Assembly: GCA_016781525.1 (NCBI GenBank)
Contig: JADDQE010000218.1
Span: 1 to 64,000, forward strand
DNA: 64,000 nucleotides
Origin: a bacterium
GTDB lineage: Bacteria; Chloroflexota; Chloroflexia; Chloroflexales; Kallotenuaceae
Direction of reading: 5' to 3'
The notes under the pieces: model-generated
The model's input: only the letters and a program-made list of their open reading frames with translations
Told to the model about the DNA's origin: nothing
Database searches by the model: none
Shown: positions 34,630 through 43,140 of the stretch, piece after piece
How positions within the stretch are numbered: position 1 is the stretch's first letter
Layout: each line of letters opens with the position of its first letter
Program-made: the position numbers and the translations under genes

Positions 34630-35996
34630 CGGACCAGGTTCAACTACCCTCAGAAGAGCTTGCCGAATTTATCGCGACGGCTCCCGCCTCATCAATTCCG
34701 GCTGAGGTGCTACGTAACTGCAAGCGACACATCCTCGATACGCTTGGAACAGCAATTGGCGCCCGGGGTACGCCTGCATTCACAATTTTGCGCGACGTCC
34801 TCCGTGAGCAAGGAGGTGCACAACAAGCGCACGTGGTGGGCGATAATCTGTTCACCTCGATCACAAACGCTGCTCGACTCAACGGTGTGATGTCGCACCT
34901 CCTTGACTTTGACGACACGCACATTCCAACTATTTTACATCCCAGCGGGCCGACGCTCTCGGCAGCACTCCCGCTTGCCGAGCTACGGAAAACAGCGGGT
35001 CGTGAGGTGCTCGTCGCATTCGCGCTGGGTCTTGACGCCGGGTGCCGCGTCGCGCTTGCGCTTGGGAAGGCGCACTACGACATTGGATGGCATGTGACGG
35101 GCACGGCTGGCCCGCTTGCCGCCGCGGCGGCAGCAGCACGCCTCTTGGGACTGGATTCGCCGCGGACTCACACCGCACTGTCGATTGCCGCGACCGAGGC
35201 AGCGGGCCACCGCGTACAATTCGGGGCAATGACGAAGTCCCTCCACACCGGTAACGCGGCGGCGAACGGCCTGCTTGCTGCACTGCTTGCCGAGCGTGGG
35301 TATACCGCGAGCCGTGAAGGGCTGGAAGGAGCTCGCGGCTTACTCCATGTCGCCTCGACGGAACCTGCGCCCCAGGAGCTGTCGGCCGAGCTCGGCAAGC
35401 GCTGGGAGATCTTTCGAGTTGGGATCAAACCCTACTCTTGTGGTGTAGTCACGCATCCTGGTATTGACGCCGTTCGGCAGCTGGCTCAGCGTACCGGCGC
35501 GGCCGCAAGCGAGGTTGAAACGATCGAGCTGGGCGTGCATCCCCTCGTTCTAGAGCTGACCGGGAAGTCGCGACCCCGTACAGGCCTCGAAGGGAAGTTT
35601 AGTATCGCCTTCGCCAGCGCAATAACGTGGCTTGAAGGCACCGCACGTCAAAACCAGTTTACGGATGAGAAGGTACAGCGTCCAGATGTGGAGGACTTAC
35701 GCGACCGCGTGCATGCATCCGTCGATCCAAGCCTCAGTCACACTGAGGCCAAGGCCACTGTACGGCTACGCGACGGCCGCGCCGAAAGCGTACACGTGAC
35801 GGACGCGACAGGCACGCCCGGTAACCCGATCAGCGATCAAGAGCTACGCGAAAAATTTATCGAGTTAACAGCGCCGCATTTGAAACCCGGCGCTGCCCAA
35901 GCAGTGATTGGGTACGTTGAGCGGCTGGAGGAACTCGAAGACTTGACGCCACTGCTCGATGCTCTTCGCGCTCCGACGGGAGGTGCGCTCGACTAA
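34626..35996 (+). CDS. MmgE/PrpD-family protein 1
   Basis: A 456-residue protein of the family that includes 2-methylcitrate dehydratase (PrpD) and cis-aconitate decarboxylase. Family motifs are present: HLLDFDDTH (about residues 95-103), LHPSGPTLSAAL, HVTGTAGPLAAAAAA, KSLHTGNAAANG (about 205) and KPYSCGVVTHPGID (about 270). It works without cofactor on a tri- or dicarboxylate, adding or removing water or CO2. The exact reaction cannot be read. The 4-bp ATGA overlap with the SDR gene implies coupling. It differs clearly from the second MmgE/PrpD of the cluster (43141-44529), so the two are not recent copies and probably act on different intermediates. Confidence 0.9.
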   Translation: MTDQVQLPSEELAEFIATAPASSIPAEVLRNCKRHILDTLGTAIGARGTPAFTILRDVLREQGGAQQAHVVGDNLFTSITNAARLNGVMSHLLDFDDTHIPTILHPSGPTLSAALPLAELRKTAGREVLVAFALGLDAGCRVALALGKAHYDIGWHVTGTAGPLAAAAAAARLLGLDSPRTHTALSIAATEAAGHRVQFGAMTKSLHTGNAAANGLLAALLAERGYTASREGLEGARGLLHVASTEPAPQELSAELGKRWEIFRVGIKPYSCGVVTHPGIDAVRQLAQRTGAAASEVETIELGVHPLVLELTGKSRPRTGLEGKFSIAFASAITWLEGTARQNQFTDEKVQRPDVEDLRDRVHASVDPSLSHTEAKATVRLRDGRAESVHVTDATGTPGNPISDQELREKFIELTAPHLKPGAAQAVIGYVERLEELEDLTPLLDALRAPTGGALD

Positions 35997-36100
35997 GCAT
36001 AGGCTGGCTTCGCCTTGCGCAGCGAAAAGGTACACAGGGACCAGCGTTGCGCTTCGCGTAAGAGGAACCGGGAGCCGATGAGCGCAGGTAAGGTAATCGT

Positions 36101-37168
36101 ATGAAGGCATGGCCAGTTCTTTTGGGTTCCGTCGTGGCCGGGTACCTGGCACAGCACGTCGGTCTGCCTGCGGCTTGGTTGATCGGCCCCATGCTTGTGG
36201 CTCTGGGCTTATCGCTTACCAACCGCGGCTACCTTCGATTACCCAAGTTTGCTCCGGCCGGAGCCCAGGCAATCATCGGCGTTGCCCTTAGTGCCTCTGC
36301 GGACCCCGAATCACTAAGAGTCTTACTAAGATACTGGGCGCCTGTTCTCTTACTAGCCGTCGCGGTACTCGTCATCAGCATCGGCAGTGGGCTTGTCCTT
36401 TCACGAGTTGCCGGGCTTGACTCGGTCACAGCTTTGTTCGGGACATTGCCTGGCGGTTCTGCTGGAATGGTCGCGATGGCCGACGATTTGGGCGGCGATG
36501 TACGCATGGTTGCGTTCATGCAATACACGCGCCTGATCCTTGTCGTCTTGTCGGCGTCGCTGCTTGCCCGCTTCGTCCTGGCACCGTCGCAGGTTCCACA
36601 GCTCCACCAGCAAATTACCGGAGCCCCGCTCGTGGCGCACCCGCTCAGCGACTACCTCCTGACGCTACTGGTCGCGCTTGTTGGGGGCGTTGCTGGGGTG
36701 CGCCTTGGCGTTCCGGCTGGCGCGCTCGCTGGGCCGGTACTGTTGGGAGTAGCGGTTGGGGCAGCAGGCCTATTTCACATGGTCTTACCGCCGGGATTGC
36801 TGCTCGTTGCGTATGCTGTAATCGGGATCCGTGCTGGTTCACGCTTCGATCTCGAGGCGATCCGGCGGCTCCGGCACTTAATGGCTCCGGTCCTAGCGTA
36901 CGTCGTACTGCTAATGGTTGGTTGCGGATTACTAGGCTGGGTTCTTGTAGCTGCCGCCGGAATCGAGCCGCTTACGGCCTACCTTGCGACCACGCCGGGC
37001 GGTATCGATTCCGTCACCGCCGCGGCGATTGACACGGGGGCTGATACGACGTTAGTTCTCGCAGTGCAGCTCTTTCGAATGCTTGCTGTAGTCATCGTTG
37101 GACCCTTGCTGTCACGCTGGCTCGTCGGCCGAGCGGGACGGGTCGAAGTTGATCAGTCGCCGAGCTAG
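36101..37168 (+). CDS. AbrB-type (PF05145) polytopic membrane protein 1
   Basis: A 355-residue membrane protein with about ten helices in two repeats, each starting with a PAAWLIGPM- or PAGALAGPVL-type helix and containing a LPGGSAGM or TPGGIDSVT loop. The family is labelled AbrB for historical reasons but is a permease-like membrane protein, not the Bacillus DNA-binding AbrB. It is often found beside tripartite tricarboxylate transporter genes. Its role (carboxylate permease, exporter or sensor) is not established. AAGGTAA lies before the ATG. It has a counterpart at 49530-50747 in the same cluster. Confidence 0.85.
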   Translation: MKAWPVLLGSVVAGYLAQHVGLPAAWLIGPMLVALGLSLTNRGYLRLPKFAPAGAQAIIGVALSASADPESLRVLLRYWAPVLLLAVAVLVISIGSGLVLSRVAGLDSVTALFGTLPGGSAGMVAMADDLGGDVRMVAFMQYTRLILVVLSASLLARFVLAPSQVPQLHQQITGAPLVAHPLSDYLLTLLVALVGGVAGVRLGVPAGALAGPVLLGVAVGAAGLFHMVLPPGLLLVAYAVIGIRAGSRFDLEAIRRLRHLMAPVLAYVVLLMVGCGLLGWVLVAAAGIEPLTAYLATTPGGIDSVTAAAIDTGADTTLVLAVQLFRMLAVVIVGPLLSRWLVGRAGRVEVDQSPS

Positions 37169-37289
37169 TTTCCAATTGGTTCGAGGGTTCGCGGCAGGGT
37201 AAACGGTTACGCGCAGCGACCATGTCTGGCACCAGCAAACCATAATCTTGCGTTTGATCAAGGTGGCCCAGAGTGAAATAACGGACAGC

Positions 37290-37300
37290 TTCGGTATAAT
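37290..37300 (+). promoter_or_regulatory. -10 element of the iclR gene
   Basis: TTCGGTATAAT, 63 bp before the iclR start, equals the 11-mer before the glycosidase gene. A TCGG-N9-CCGA inverted repeat spans it, which may allow autoregulation. No good -35 is seen. Confidence 0.45.
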
Positions 37301-37362
37301 CCTCCGACTGGCCGACGACCACGCGTCGCGTATGTAGAGCCGATATATCAGGTTGAGTGGAT

Positions 37363-38178
37363 ATGAATAGATCTTCGCCAGCGGAGGCGCAGGACCGTAG
37401 CGCTGTCCAATCGTTCGATCGAGCCATCGCGATCCTGAACGCCTTTACGCCAGAGTGTCCGTCGTTGAGTGTTTCACAGCTCGCCCGAATTACAGGGCTA
37501 AGCCGCAGCACAACCCATCGTTTGCTCACAAGCTTGCAGCATCATGAGCTCGTCGTCCAGCTTGGAAATCGAGACTACACGCTTGGCCCGCATATACTGC
37601 GCCTCGCCCACGTCGCCTGGAGTCGCGTCAACATTCCTGCGATCGCGCGTCCGATCATGGAATGGCTACGTGACGAATGCAATGAAACCGTTGGTCTACA
37701 TTTACCACACGGAGATTTTGCGAGAACCGTGGTCGATCAGGTCGAAAGCCGGCAACCGTTACGCCGAACCTACACGGATATGGGACAAGCGATCCCAATC
37801 CATCAGGGCGCACCGGGCAAAGTTCTACTGGCGTTCCGGCCGCTGGAACTGCAAGAACGGATCCTTGTGCGACAGCTCGAGGAGGCTACCCCGTACACAA
37901 TTACCGATGGGGAGGAGCTTCGAGCCGAGCTGCGTCGGGTAGCCGAGTGCGGCTTTGCGATCTCACTCGAAGAGCGCGTTGTGGGCATTGCAACAGTGGC
38001 GGTCCCCATTCATAACCATACCGGCGAGGTCGTCGGAGCGCTTGGGGTTACTGGACCTAAGACGCGCTTAACACCAGAACGTCTCCTAAATCTGGCACCT
38101 CTGACACGGCAAGCTGCGGATCGAATCTCAAGCAGCCTGGGCTATATCCCGCGCGAAAGCGCAGCGCAAAGCTCGTGA
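37363..38178 (+). CDS. IclR-family transcriptional regulator
   Basis: A 271-residue regulator. Residues 12-75 form the winged helix (AVQSFDRAIAILNAF, LSVSQLARITGLSRSTTHRLLTSL). Residues 85-260 form the effector-binding GAF-like domain, with IPIHQGAPGKVLLAF and GVTGPKTRLTPERL. IclR proteins bind small organic acids, and the genes around it suggest a carboxylate ligand. Candidate binding sites are sites A (33516-33541) and B (38371-38395), each a palindrome with a third half-site, as known for the PcaU/PobR branch. The ATG at 37363 is preferred over the GTG at 37357. It is the only transcription factor of the cluster. Confidence 0.93.
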   Translation: MNRSSPAEAQDRSAVQSFDRAIAILNAFTPECPSLSVSQLARITGLSRSTTHRLLTSLQHHELVVQLGNRDYTLGPHILRLAHVAWSRVNIPAIARPIMEWLRDECNETVGLHLPHGDFARTVVDQVESRQPLRRTYTDMGQAIPIHQGAPGKVLLAFRPLELQERILVRQLEEATPYTITDGEELRAELRRVAECGFAISLEERVVGIATVAVPIHNHTGEVVGALGVTGPKTRLTPERLLNLAPLTRQAADRISSSLGYIPRESAAQSS

Positions 38179-38190
38179 GTGATCACGAGC
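38171..38190 (+). terminator. Hairpin at the end of iclR
   Basis: GCTCGTGA (38171-38178, including the stop codon) pairs with TCACGAGC (38183-38190) over a GTGA loop. It lacks a proper U-tract (GGTGTTTGG), so termination may be weak. Confidence 0.4.
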
Positions 38191-38331
38191 GGTGTTTGGT
38201 CACGCGCTGCTAAGACACGTTTTCCAGCGACGCTTGTTTTGCAAGGCGGGTTGCCCGCGTTTGCACGCCATGGACCTGGTTACACTTCGCAAAACGTTCA
38301 AGCTCTGGCACCGTCAGTCTCTTAACAATTC

Positions 38332-38360
38332 TTGACTTAATTGTACCTTTAGGGTAGGCT
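38332..38360 (+). promoter_or_regulatory. Promoter of the tctBAC transcript
   Basis: TTGACT (38332-38337) and TAGGCT (38355-38360) are 17 bases apart. Transcription would start near 38367, at the edge of site B, a natural position for repression. The leader up to tctB is about 285 bases. Confidence 0.55.
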
Positions 38361-38370
38361 AACGCGAGAC

Positions 38371-38395
38371 TGGAATGGCGTTCCGTCATGCGGAA
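38371..38395. promoter_or_regulatory. Candidate IclR-type operator, site B
   Basis: TTCCGTCATGCGGAA (38381-38395) is an inverted repeat with 5-bp arms. A preceding TGGAA (38371-38375) adds a third half-site 10 bases away, so GGAA-TTCC-GGAA alternate. In reverse complement, the three half-sites line up with site A (TTCC, GGAA, TCCA). It lies at +5 to +30 of the predicted tct transcript, which fits a repressor. Confidence 0.6.
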
Positions 38396-38650
38396 CAGAA
38401 TTACTCCACCAACCATTGACATCGCGCAAGGACATCCTCAAGCGCGGAGGAGACCTGACAACCGCAGCAAGGAGGCTCTAGGGCGCAGGCACCTTGTTAA
38501 CTATCGTTCACAATCCCTTCTCACTCTCATCCCGCCAACTGGCACTGCGCTGCTAAGGAACTACGTGCCCTGCTGAGGGCTCCGAACGGCCGCGGAAGCC
38601 CTGTATCGACAACGTGTTGATACAAAACCCTCACTGTGGAGGTTTGCCTG

Positions 38651-39133
38651 GTGGAACCGAACGCGAACAAGAAACGAGATGTATGGACGGCAGTCGTGCT
38701 CTTAGCCCTGGCAGGCTTTTACTTATTCAGTACCTTCCAGTTTTCGCCCGGTGGCAGTGGGAACCTTCCAACCGCACGGACCATCCCTTTTTTGCTCACA
38801 GGTGCGCTAGTGCTGCTTTCGATTGCGCTCTTCTGGCAGAACCGCTTCCAGCAAATCAAGCGCCCTGCCGCTCTTTCCGAGGGCGACGATGATGAAGCCC
38901 TGTTGATTGAGGACCCGAGCCGACTCCGCCTTGGGTTATTCCTCGCCATCCTCGTAATCTATGCCCTGACCATGCCCTACATCGGATTTTTGATTGCTAC
39001 AATCGCGCTTGGTGTTCTGTTGTTAGCAGTCGTGTTTCGCTCCGTATCGTTGGTCAACTTCATAGCAGTCCTTGCCCTTACAGGCTTTAGCTACTGGTTA
39101 TTCGCCCGGGTGCTCAGTATTCCGTTGCCGTAG
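38651..39133 (+). CDS. tctB: TTT transporter small membrane subunit TctB (system 1)
   Basis: A 160-residue protein with four helices (for example VVLLALAGFYLFSTFQF, TIPFLLTGALVLLSIALF, LGLFLAILVIYALTMPYIGF, VLALTGFSYWLFARVLSI), the usual TctB layout. It is the small subunit of a tripartite tricarboxylate transporter, a secondary carrier driven by an ion gradient with an external binding protein. The GTG at 38651 is chosen for its GGAGG nine bases upstream; a GTG at 38636 lies inside that site. First gene of the order tctB-tctA-tctC. The tctA start follows after 22 bp. Confidence 0.88.
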   Translation: MEPNANKKRDVWTAVVLLALAGFYLFSTFQFSPGGSGNLPTARTIPFLLTGALVLLSIALFWQNRFQQIKRPAALSEGDDDEALLIEDPSRLRLGLFLAILVIYALTMPYIGFLIATIALGVLLLAVVFRSVSLVNFIAVLALTGFSYWLFARVLSIPLP

Positions 39134-39155
39134 AGCGTATCAGCGAAGGTCTGCC

Positions 39156-40703
39156 ATGGAAGCATTTACGGGATTAATGGGTGGATTTGCAGTGGCGTTG
39201 CAGCCGGCCAACCTTTTGGCCGCGTTCATCGGCTGCCTCATCGGGACCATCATCGGGGTTCTGCCCGGCATCGGACCGGTCTCGGCTGTTGCACTACTCT
39301 TACCACTGACCTTTGGCCAGCCCGCGGTTACATCAATCATTATGCTAGCCGGCATCTACTACGGCGCCATGTACGGGGGTGCGCTAACCTCGATTTTGAT
39401 TAACGCCCCCGGCGAATCTGCGAGCGTTGTAACGACCTTAGACGGCTACCAGATGGCAAAGCAGGGACGGGGAGGTGTAGCCCTCGGCATCTCGGCCATC
39501 GCCTCATTCGTCGCCGGCACCATCGGTGTGCTGTTGCTCATGCTGTTGGCACCCGCCATGGCCGACGTTGCGCTCAGCTTTGGCCCGGCCGAAAACTTTG
39601 CGCTCATGATTCTCGGCCTAACAACCGTCGCCGCACTTGGCTCAGGCAATACAGTCAAAGCGCTCATCAGCGCAGTGCTAGGCTTGATGCTGGCCACCGT
39701 CGGAATAGACGCGGTCTCGGGCCGCACGCGCTTCACCTTTGGATTTGTGGAACTGCTTGGCGGCATTGATTTTGTTGTCGTCGCGATTGGTATTTTTGCC
39801 CTTGGTGACATCCTGGCCAATGTGGAGCGCTCGCGGGAGCAAGTCAATGTGCGCATTGACTATGGAGGCTTTCGTAATTTATGGCCGAGTTGGCAGGATA
39901 TTCGGCAAACATTTTTTCCAATGTTGCGCGGCACCTTCATCGGGTTCTTCGCTGGAGTTCTACCAGGCGCAGGCGCTACCATTAGCTCATTTTTGAGCTA
40001 TATCGTGGAAAAGCGCGTATCAAAAACGCCTGAGCGTTTCGGAAAGGGTGCGCCAGAAGGTGTGGCAGGGCCCGAGGCTGCCAATAATGCCGCAACGGCC
40101 GGCGCAATGGCCCCCATGCTGGTGCTTGGCATCCCAGGATCAGCCACGACCGCCGTGATTTATGGCGCGCTGTTGATGTTTGGATTACGCCCTGGTCCAA
40201 CCTTGTTTATCCAGAACGCCGACTTCGTCTGGGGCTTATTTGCCAGCATGTATGTTGGCAACGTGATGCTCTTGATCTTGAACTTGCCCCTGGTCGGCGT
40301 CTTCGCGCAAGTCGTACGACTGCCATATCCAATTCTCACCTTCGTCATCGTCCTCTTTTCGGTGCTTGGAGCGTTTGGCCTCAACAACAGCTTGTTCGAA
40401 GTATACCTCCTCTTCATATTCGGCATCGTTGGATATGTGCTCAGCAAGGCGAGCATTCCGGCCGCACCACTTGCATTAGGGCTCGTGCTCGGGCCGCTCA
40501 TGGAGCGCGCGTTTCGGCAGTCCTTGATCGCCTCCCGCGGATCGTACCTCGTCTTTGTCCAGAGGCCGATTTCATTAGGCATTCTGGTGCTTGCCTTGTG
40601 CTTTATGGCACTACCCACTCTGCTCGGCCTGTACACCAAGCGCCGGGAACAGCGCCAGGGCCCGGCGGGTACCGCAGAAATGCTGGGTGAGAGAAAGGGG
40701 TGA
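39156..40703 (+). CDS. tctA: TTT transporter large membrane subunit TctA (system 1)
   Basis: A 515-residue membrane protein with about 12 helices. The family signatures are [20 protein letters not shown] (about residues 34-53), [20 protein letters not shown] (about 75-94) and the second repeat near [16 protein letters not shown] (about 270). Such proteins move citrate, tricarballylate or other carboxylates together with the binding protein TctC. The ATG at 39156 has GAAGG six bases upstream; the open frame back to 39072 overlaps tctB and is rejected. It shares the order B-A-C with the neighbouring genes. Its sequence differs markedly from system 2 (47876-49414), which suggests a different substrate. 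Confidence 0.95.
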   Translation: MEAFTGLMGGFAVALQPANLLAAFIGCLIGTIIGVLPGIGPVSAVALLLPLTFGQPAVTSIIMLAGIYYGAMYGGALTSILINAPGESASVVTTLDGYQMAKQGRGGVALGISAIASFVAGTIGVLLLMLLAPAMADVALSFGPAENFALMILGLTTVAALGSGNTVKALISAVLGLMLATVGIDAVSGRTRFTFGFVELLGGIDFVVVAIGIFALGDILANVERSREQVNVRIDYGGFRNLWPSWQDIRQTFFPMLRGTFIGFFAGVLPGAGATISSFLSYIVEKRVSKTPERFGKGAPEGVAGPEAANNAATAGAMAPMLVLGIPGSATTAVIYGALLMFGLRPGPTLFIQNADFVWGLFASMYVGNVMLLILNLPLVGVFAQVVRLPYPILTFVIVLFSVLGAFGLNNSLFEVYLLFIFGIVGYVLSKASIPAAPLALGLVLGPLMERAFRQSLIASRGSYLVFVQRPISLGILVLALCFMALPTLLGLYTKRREQRQGPAGTAEMLGERKG

Positions 40704-40783
40704 TAGCTAGAGCAAACTAAAGTCGGGCTTCCAAAAGCGTTTTGTAATGTTGAACAGGACACCTTCCTGAAAGGATCAAACAT

Positions 40784-41950
40784 ATGATCAGCTGGCAGCA
40801 CTCGTGGAAACGTCTCGTGTTAGCGTCAATTCTCGCTCTCATCATGCCGATCATCGCTGCCTGTGGCAGTGCTCCGGAAACCAGCACTGCACCAGCGCAG
40901 AGCACGGCTCCAGCTGCGGCAGCCAGCCCCGCACAGAACACCGAAGCAAGTCCCGCGGCGAGCGTAGCCGCGGAGCCAGCGGCCAGCGCCTCCGGTCAGG
41001 GAACAACGGCTGCGGCTAGCGCCTCCGGTGCAGGGACAACGGTCGCCGCCAGCTGCCCCGAGGGCTTTCCTAACAAGCCCATCACATTCGTAACCTGGTC
41101 GAACCCCGGTGGCGGCGGCGATGTGCTTGGACGCGCGATGATCACCGCGATCGAGAATCAGAACCTCCTATCCCAGCCTGTCGTGATCGAAAACCGAGCG
41201 GGCGGCTCCGGAGCCGTCGGAATGGCGCACGTCGTTCAGCAGCCAGCCAATGGCTACACCGTTCTGATCGTCACCAAGAACCTGACGTTGACGCCGTTGA
41301 CGCAGAACCTCGATACCGACTACCAGGATTTCAAGCCGATTCAGCGCACACAGCTTGAGCCGTTCTTTGTCGCCGTGCGGACCGATTCACCTTGGAACTC
41401 GCTCAAGGATCTGGTCGCGGCGGCCAAGACCGAAAACGTGACCTTCGGCGGTGCCTTTGCCGGTTCAACCGATAACATGATGTTCTCGTTGCTCGCGGAT
41501 AAGGCCGGCTTCGAGCTCACGTATGTACCCTTTGAGAGCGGTGGTGAAGCTGCAACGGCGCTCGTGGGCGGCACGGTCGACGCCATCTCGGCATCACCAC
41601 AGGAGGTTGCAGCCCTCGTCGATGCGGGCAAGCTGAAGTTCCTTGCAACTCCGTCGGCCCAGCGCGTGCCTGACTTCCCCGATCTCCCCACATTCAAGGA
41701 CGAGGGATTTGACATCACCTTGGAGCAGTGGCGCGGCTTTGTGTATCACAAAGACGTTCCCGATGAGATTGTGGAGTGCATGGACACCGTCCTGCGGCAG
41801 GCCTCACAGGACCCATCATTCCAAAAATACATGGAGGAATCGGGCCTTGCTAACGGGTACCTGCCCGGCGACGAGTTCTATGCACTGCTGGAGAAGGAAA
41901 CCAACGAGAACCGAGCCTTCCTAGAGGAAGCCGGTTTACTTAACCAGTAA
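40784..41950 (+). CDS. tctC: TTT transporter binding lipoprotein TctC (system 1)
   Basis: A 388-residue Bug-family receptor. Signal peptide and lipobox (IMPIIAACG) anchor it to the outer face of the membrane. Residues 28-85 are a Ser/Ala/Thr-rich linker with short repeats. The mature part starts near PITFVTWSNPGGGGDVLGRA and holds the Bug loops ENRAGGSGAVGMAHV and FGGAFAGSTDNMM. It captures the carboxylate for TctAB. AAGGA lies before the ATG. The GGGGD loop replaces the common GG.-D carboxylate-binding loop with an extended Gly run. A hairpin terminator lies just after the stop, so the genes beyond may be transcribed less. Confidence 0.93.
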   Translation: MISWQHSWKRLVLASILALIMPIIAACGSAPETSTAPAQSTAPAAAASPAQNTEASPAASVAAEPAASASGQGTTAAASASGAGTTVAASCPEGFPNKPITFVTWSNPGGGGDVLGRAMITAIENQNLLSQPVVIENRAGGSGAVGMAHVVQQPANGYTVLIVTKNLTLTPLTQNLDTDYQDFKPIQRTQLEPFFVAVRTDSPWNSLKDLVAAAKTENVTFGGAFAGSTDNMMFSLLADKAGFELTYVPFESGGEAATALVGGTVDAISASPQEVAALVDAGKLKFLATPSAQRVPDFPDLPTFKDEGFDITLEQWRGFVYHKDVPDEIVECMDTVLRQASQDPSFQKYMEESGLANGYLPGDEFYALLEKETNENRAFLEEAGLLNQ

Positions 41951-41959
41951 ACACCGCCT

Positions 41960-41991
41960 GCTGGGAGAGGACCATGCGCTCCTCTCCCAGC
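41960..41991 (+). terminator. Hairpin after tctC1
   Basis: GCTGGGAGAGGA (41960-41971) pairs perfectly with TCCTCTCCCAGC (41980-41991) over an 8-base loop, followed by GTTTAAAGG. With its weak U-tract it may be a partial terminator or an mRNA-stabilising hairpin after the transporter genes. Confidence 0.6.
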
Positions 41992-42043
41992 GTTTAAAGG
42001 CCGAGCTGGAAGAAAATGTTCTAGCAAAAATGGAGGATCCTGC

Positions 42044-43123
42044 GTGCCCTACAACATCGGCGTGCTGAATGGCGATGATATCGGCCTCGAGGTTGTGCCA
42101 CAAGCAGTACGTGTTATGCAAGCAGCGATTGCTGCTGAGACCGGTTTAGATGTTCAGTTCCACGATTTTCCGGTCGGTTGGCCGAGTTATCTTGAGTATG
42201 GACACACACTACCCCAGCAGACCATGGATGGCCTGCGCCAGATGGACGGATTTGTGCTTGGACCGATCGGCCACGCCGCCTACCCCAAGGGTGACCCCAA
42301 CTGCGTCAACGCCCACCCGATCTTGCGCAAGCAATTCGATCTCTTTGCAAACATGCGCCCGACTAGGTCGTACCCGACGCTGCCATCTGTGCAGCGCGAC
42401 GTTGACCTTCTAGTCGTGCGAGAAAATAACGAAGGCTTTCAGCCTGACCGCAACATGATTGCGGGCTGCGGTGAGTTCCAGCCCACGGAAGACAGCGCTT
42501 TTAGCGTCCGGGTCATCACCAAGCGGGGCTCGGAGCGGGTCGCGCGTGCGGCATTCGAAGCAGCACGCCAGCGCGGAGGCAAACGGCGCGTCACCGCGAT
42601 CCATAAACGAACCGTCTTCAAGCTGACCGATGGGCTATTCATGCGGACCGTTGAGAGCGTCGCGAAAGAGTATCCCGATATCACGCTGGATGATTATCAG
42701 GTGGACACCTTTGCGATGCATTTGGTCATGCGGCCGCAGCGCTTCGATGTGATCCTCTGCACCAACATGTTCGGCGATATCCTATCGGATCAAGCTGCTG
42801 GCCTAGTCGGCGGCCTGGGCATGGCGCCCGGGCTCAACATCGGCGATACACAGGCAATGGCCCAGGCTACGCACGGGTCGGCACCAGACATCGCGGGCAA
42901 GAAGCTGGCAAATCCGTACGCCATGATTATGTCTGGGCAGATGCTGCTGGAGTGGCTGGGAGCCAGGAACCAGGATGCGCGGATGGTGGCGGCAGCACGT
43001 CGCATCACCACGGCAGTTGAACAGGTCCTGGGCGAAGGCAAGGCGCTGACCCGCGACCTGAGTGGTACCGCGACGACGGATGAAATGGGCGCGGCAATCG
43101 CCGAAGTTTGTCGGGCGCTTTAG
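42044..43123 (+). CDS. Isopropylmalate/isocitrate-dehydrogenase-like enzyme 1
   Basis: A 359-residue protein of the beta-decarboxylating dehydrogenase family (isopropylmalate, isocitrate, tartrate, D-malate dehydrogenases). The metal and substrate Asp residues are in TNMFGDILSDQAAGL (about residue 245), the cofactor loop in HGSAPDIAGKKLANP (about 277), and MRPTRSYP and VRENNEGF are the substrate Arg and Glu loops. It should oxidise a 2-hydroxy acid with NAD and often decarboxylate it. The substrate-loop region (PVGWPSYLEYGHTLP) is unlike LeuB. The GTG at 42044 has GGAGGA six bases upstream. It lies 17 bp before the second MmgE/PrpD gene, so the two are one transcript. Confidence 0.88.
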   Translation: MPYNIGVLNGDDIGLEVVPQAVRVMQAAIAAETGLDVQFHDFPVGWPSYLEYGHTLPQQTMDGLRQMDGFVLGPIGHAAYPKGDPNCVNAHPILRKQFDLFANMRPTRSYPTLPSVQRDVDLLVVRENNEGFQPDRNMIAGCGEFQPTEDSAFSVRVITKRGSERVARAAFEAARQRGGKRRVTAIHKRTVFKLTDGLFMRTVESVAKEYPDITLDDYQVDTFAMHLVMRPQRFDVILCTNMFGDILSDQAAGLVGGLGMAPGLNIGDTQAMAQATHGSAPDIAGKKLANPYAMIMSGQMLLEWLGARNQDARMVAAARRITTAVEQVLGEGKALTRDLSGTATTDEMGAAIAEVCRAL

Positions 43124-43140
43124 CAAACAGGAACGGATCT

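Noticed and set aside
36101-37168. Calling the AbrB-type proteins transcription factors
   Set aside because: They are polytopic membrane proteins of PF05145 and lack the DNA-binding SpoVT/AbrB fold.
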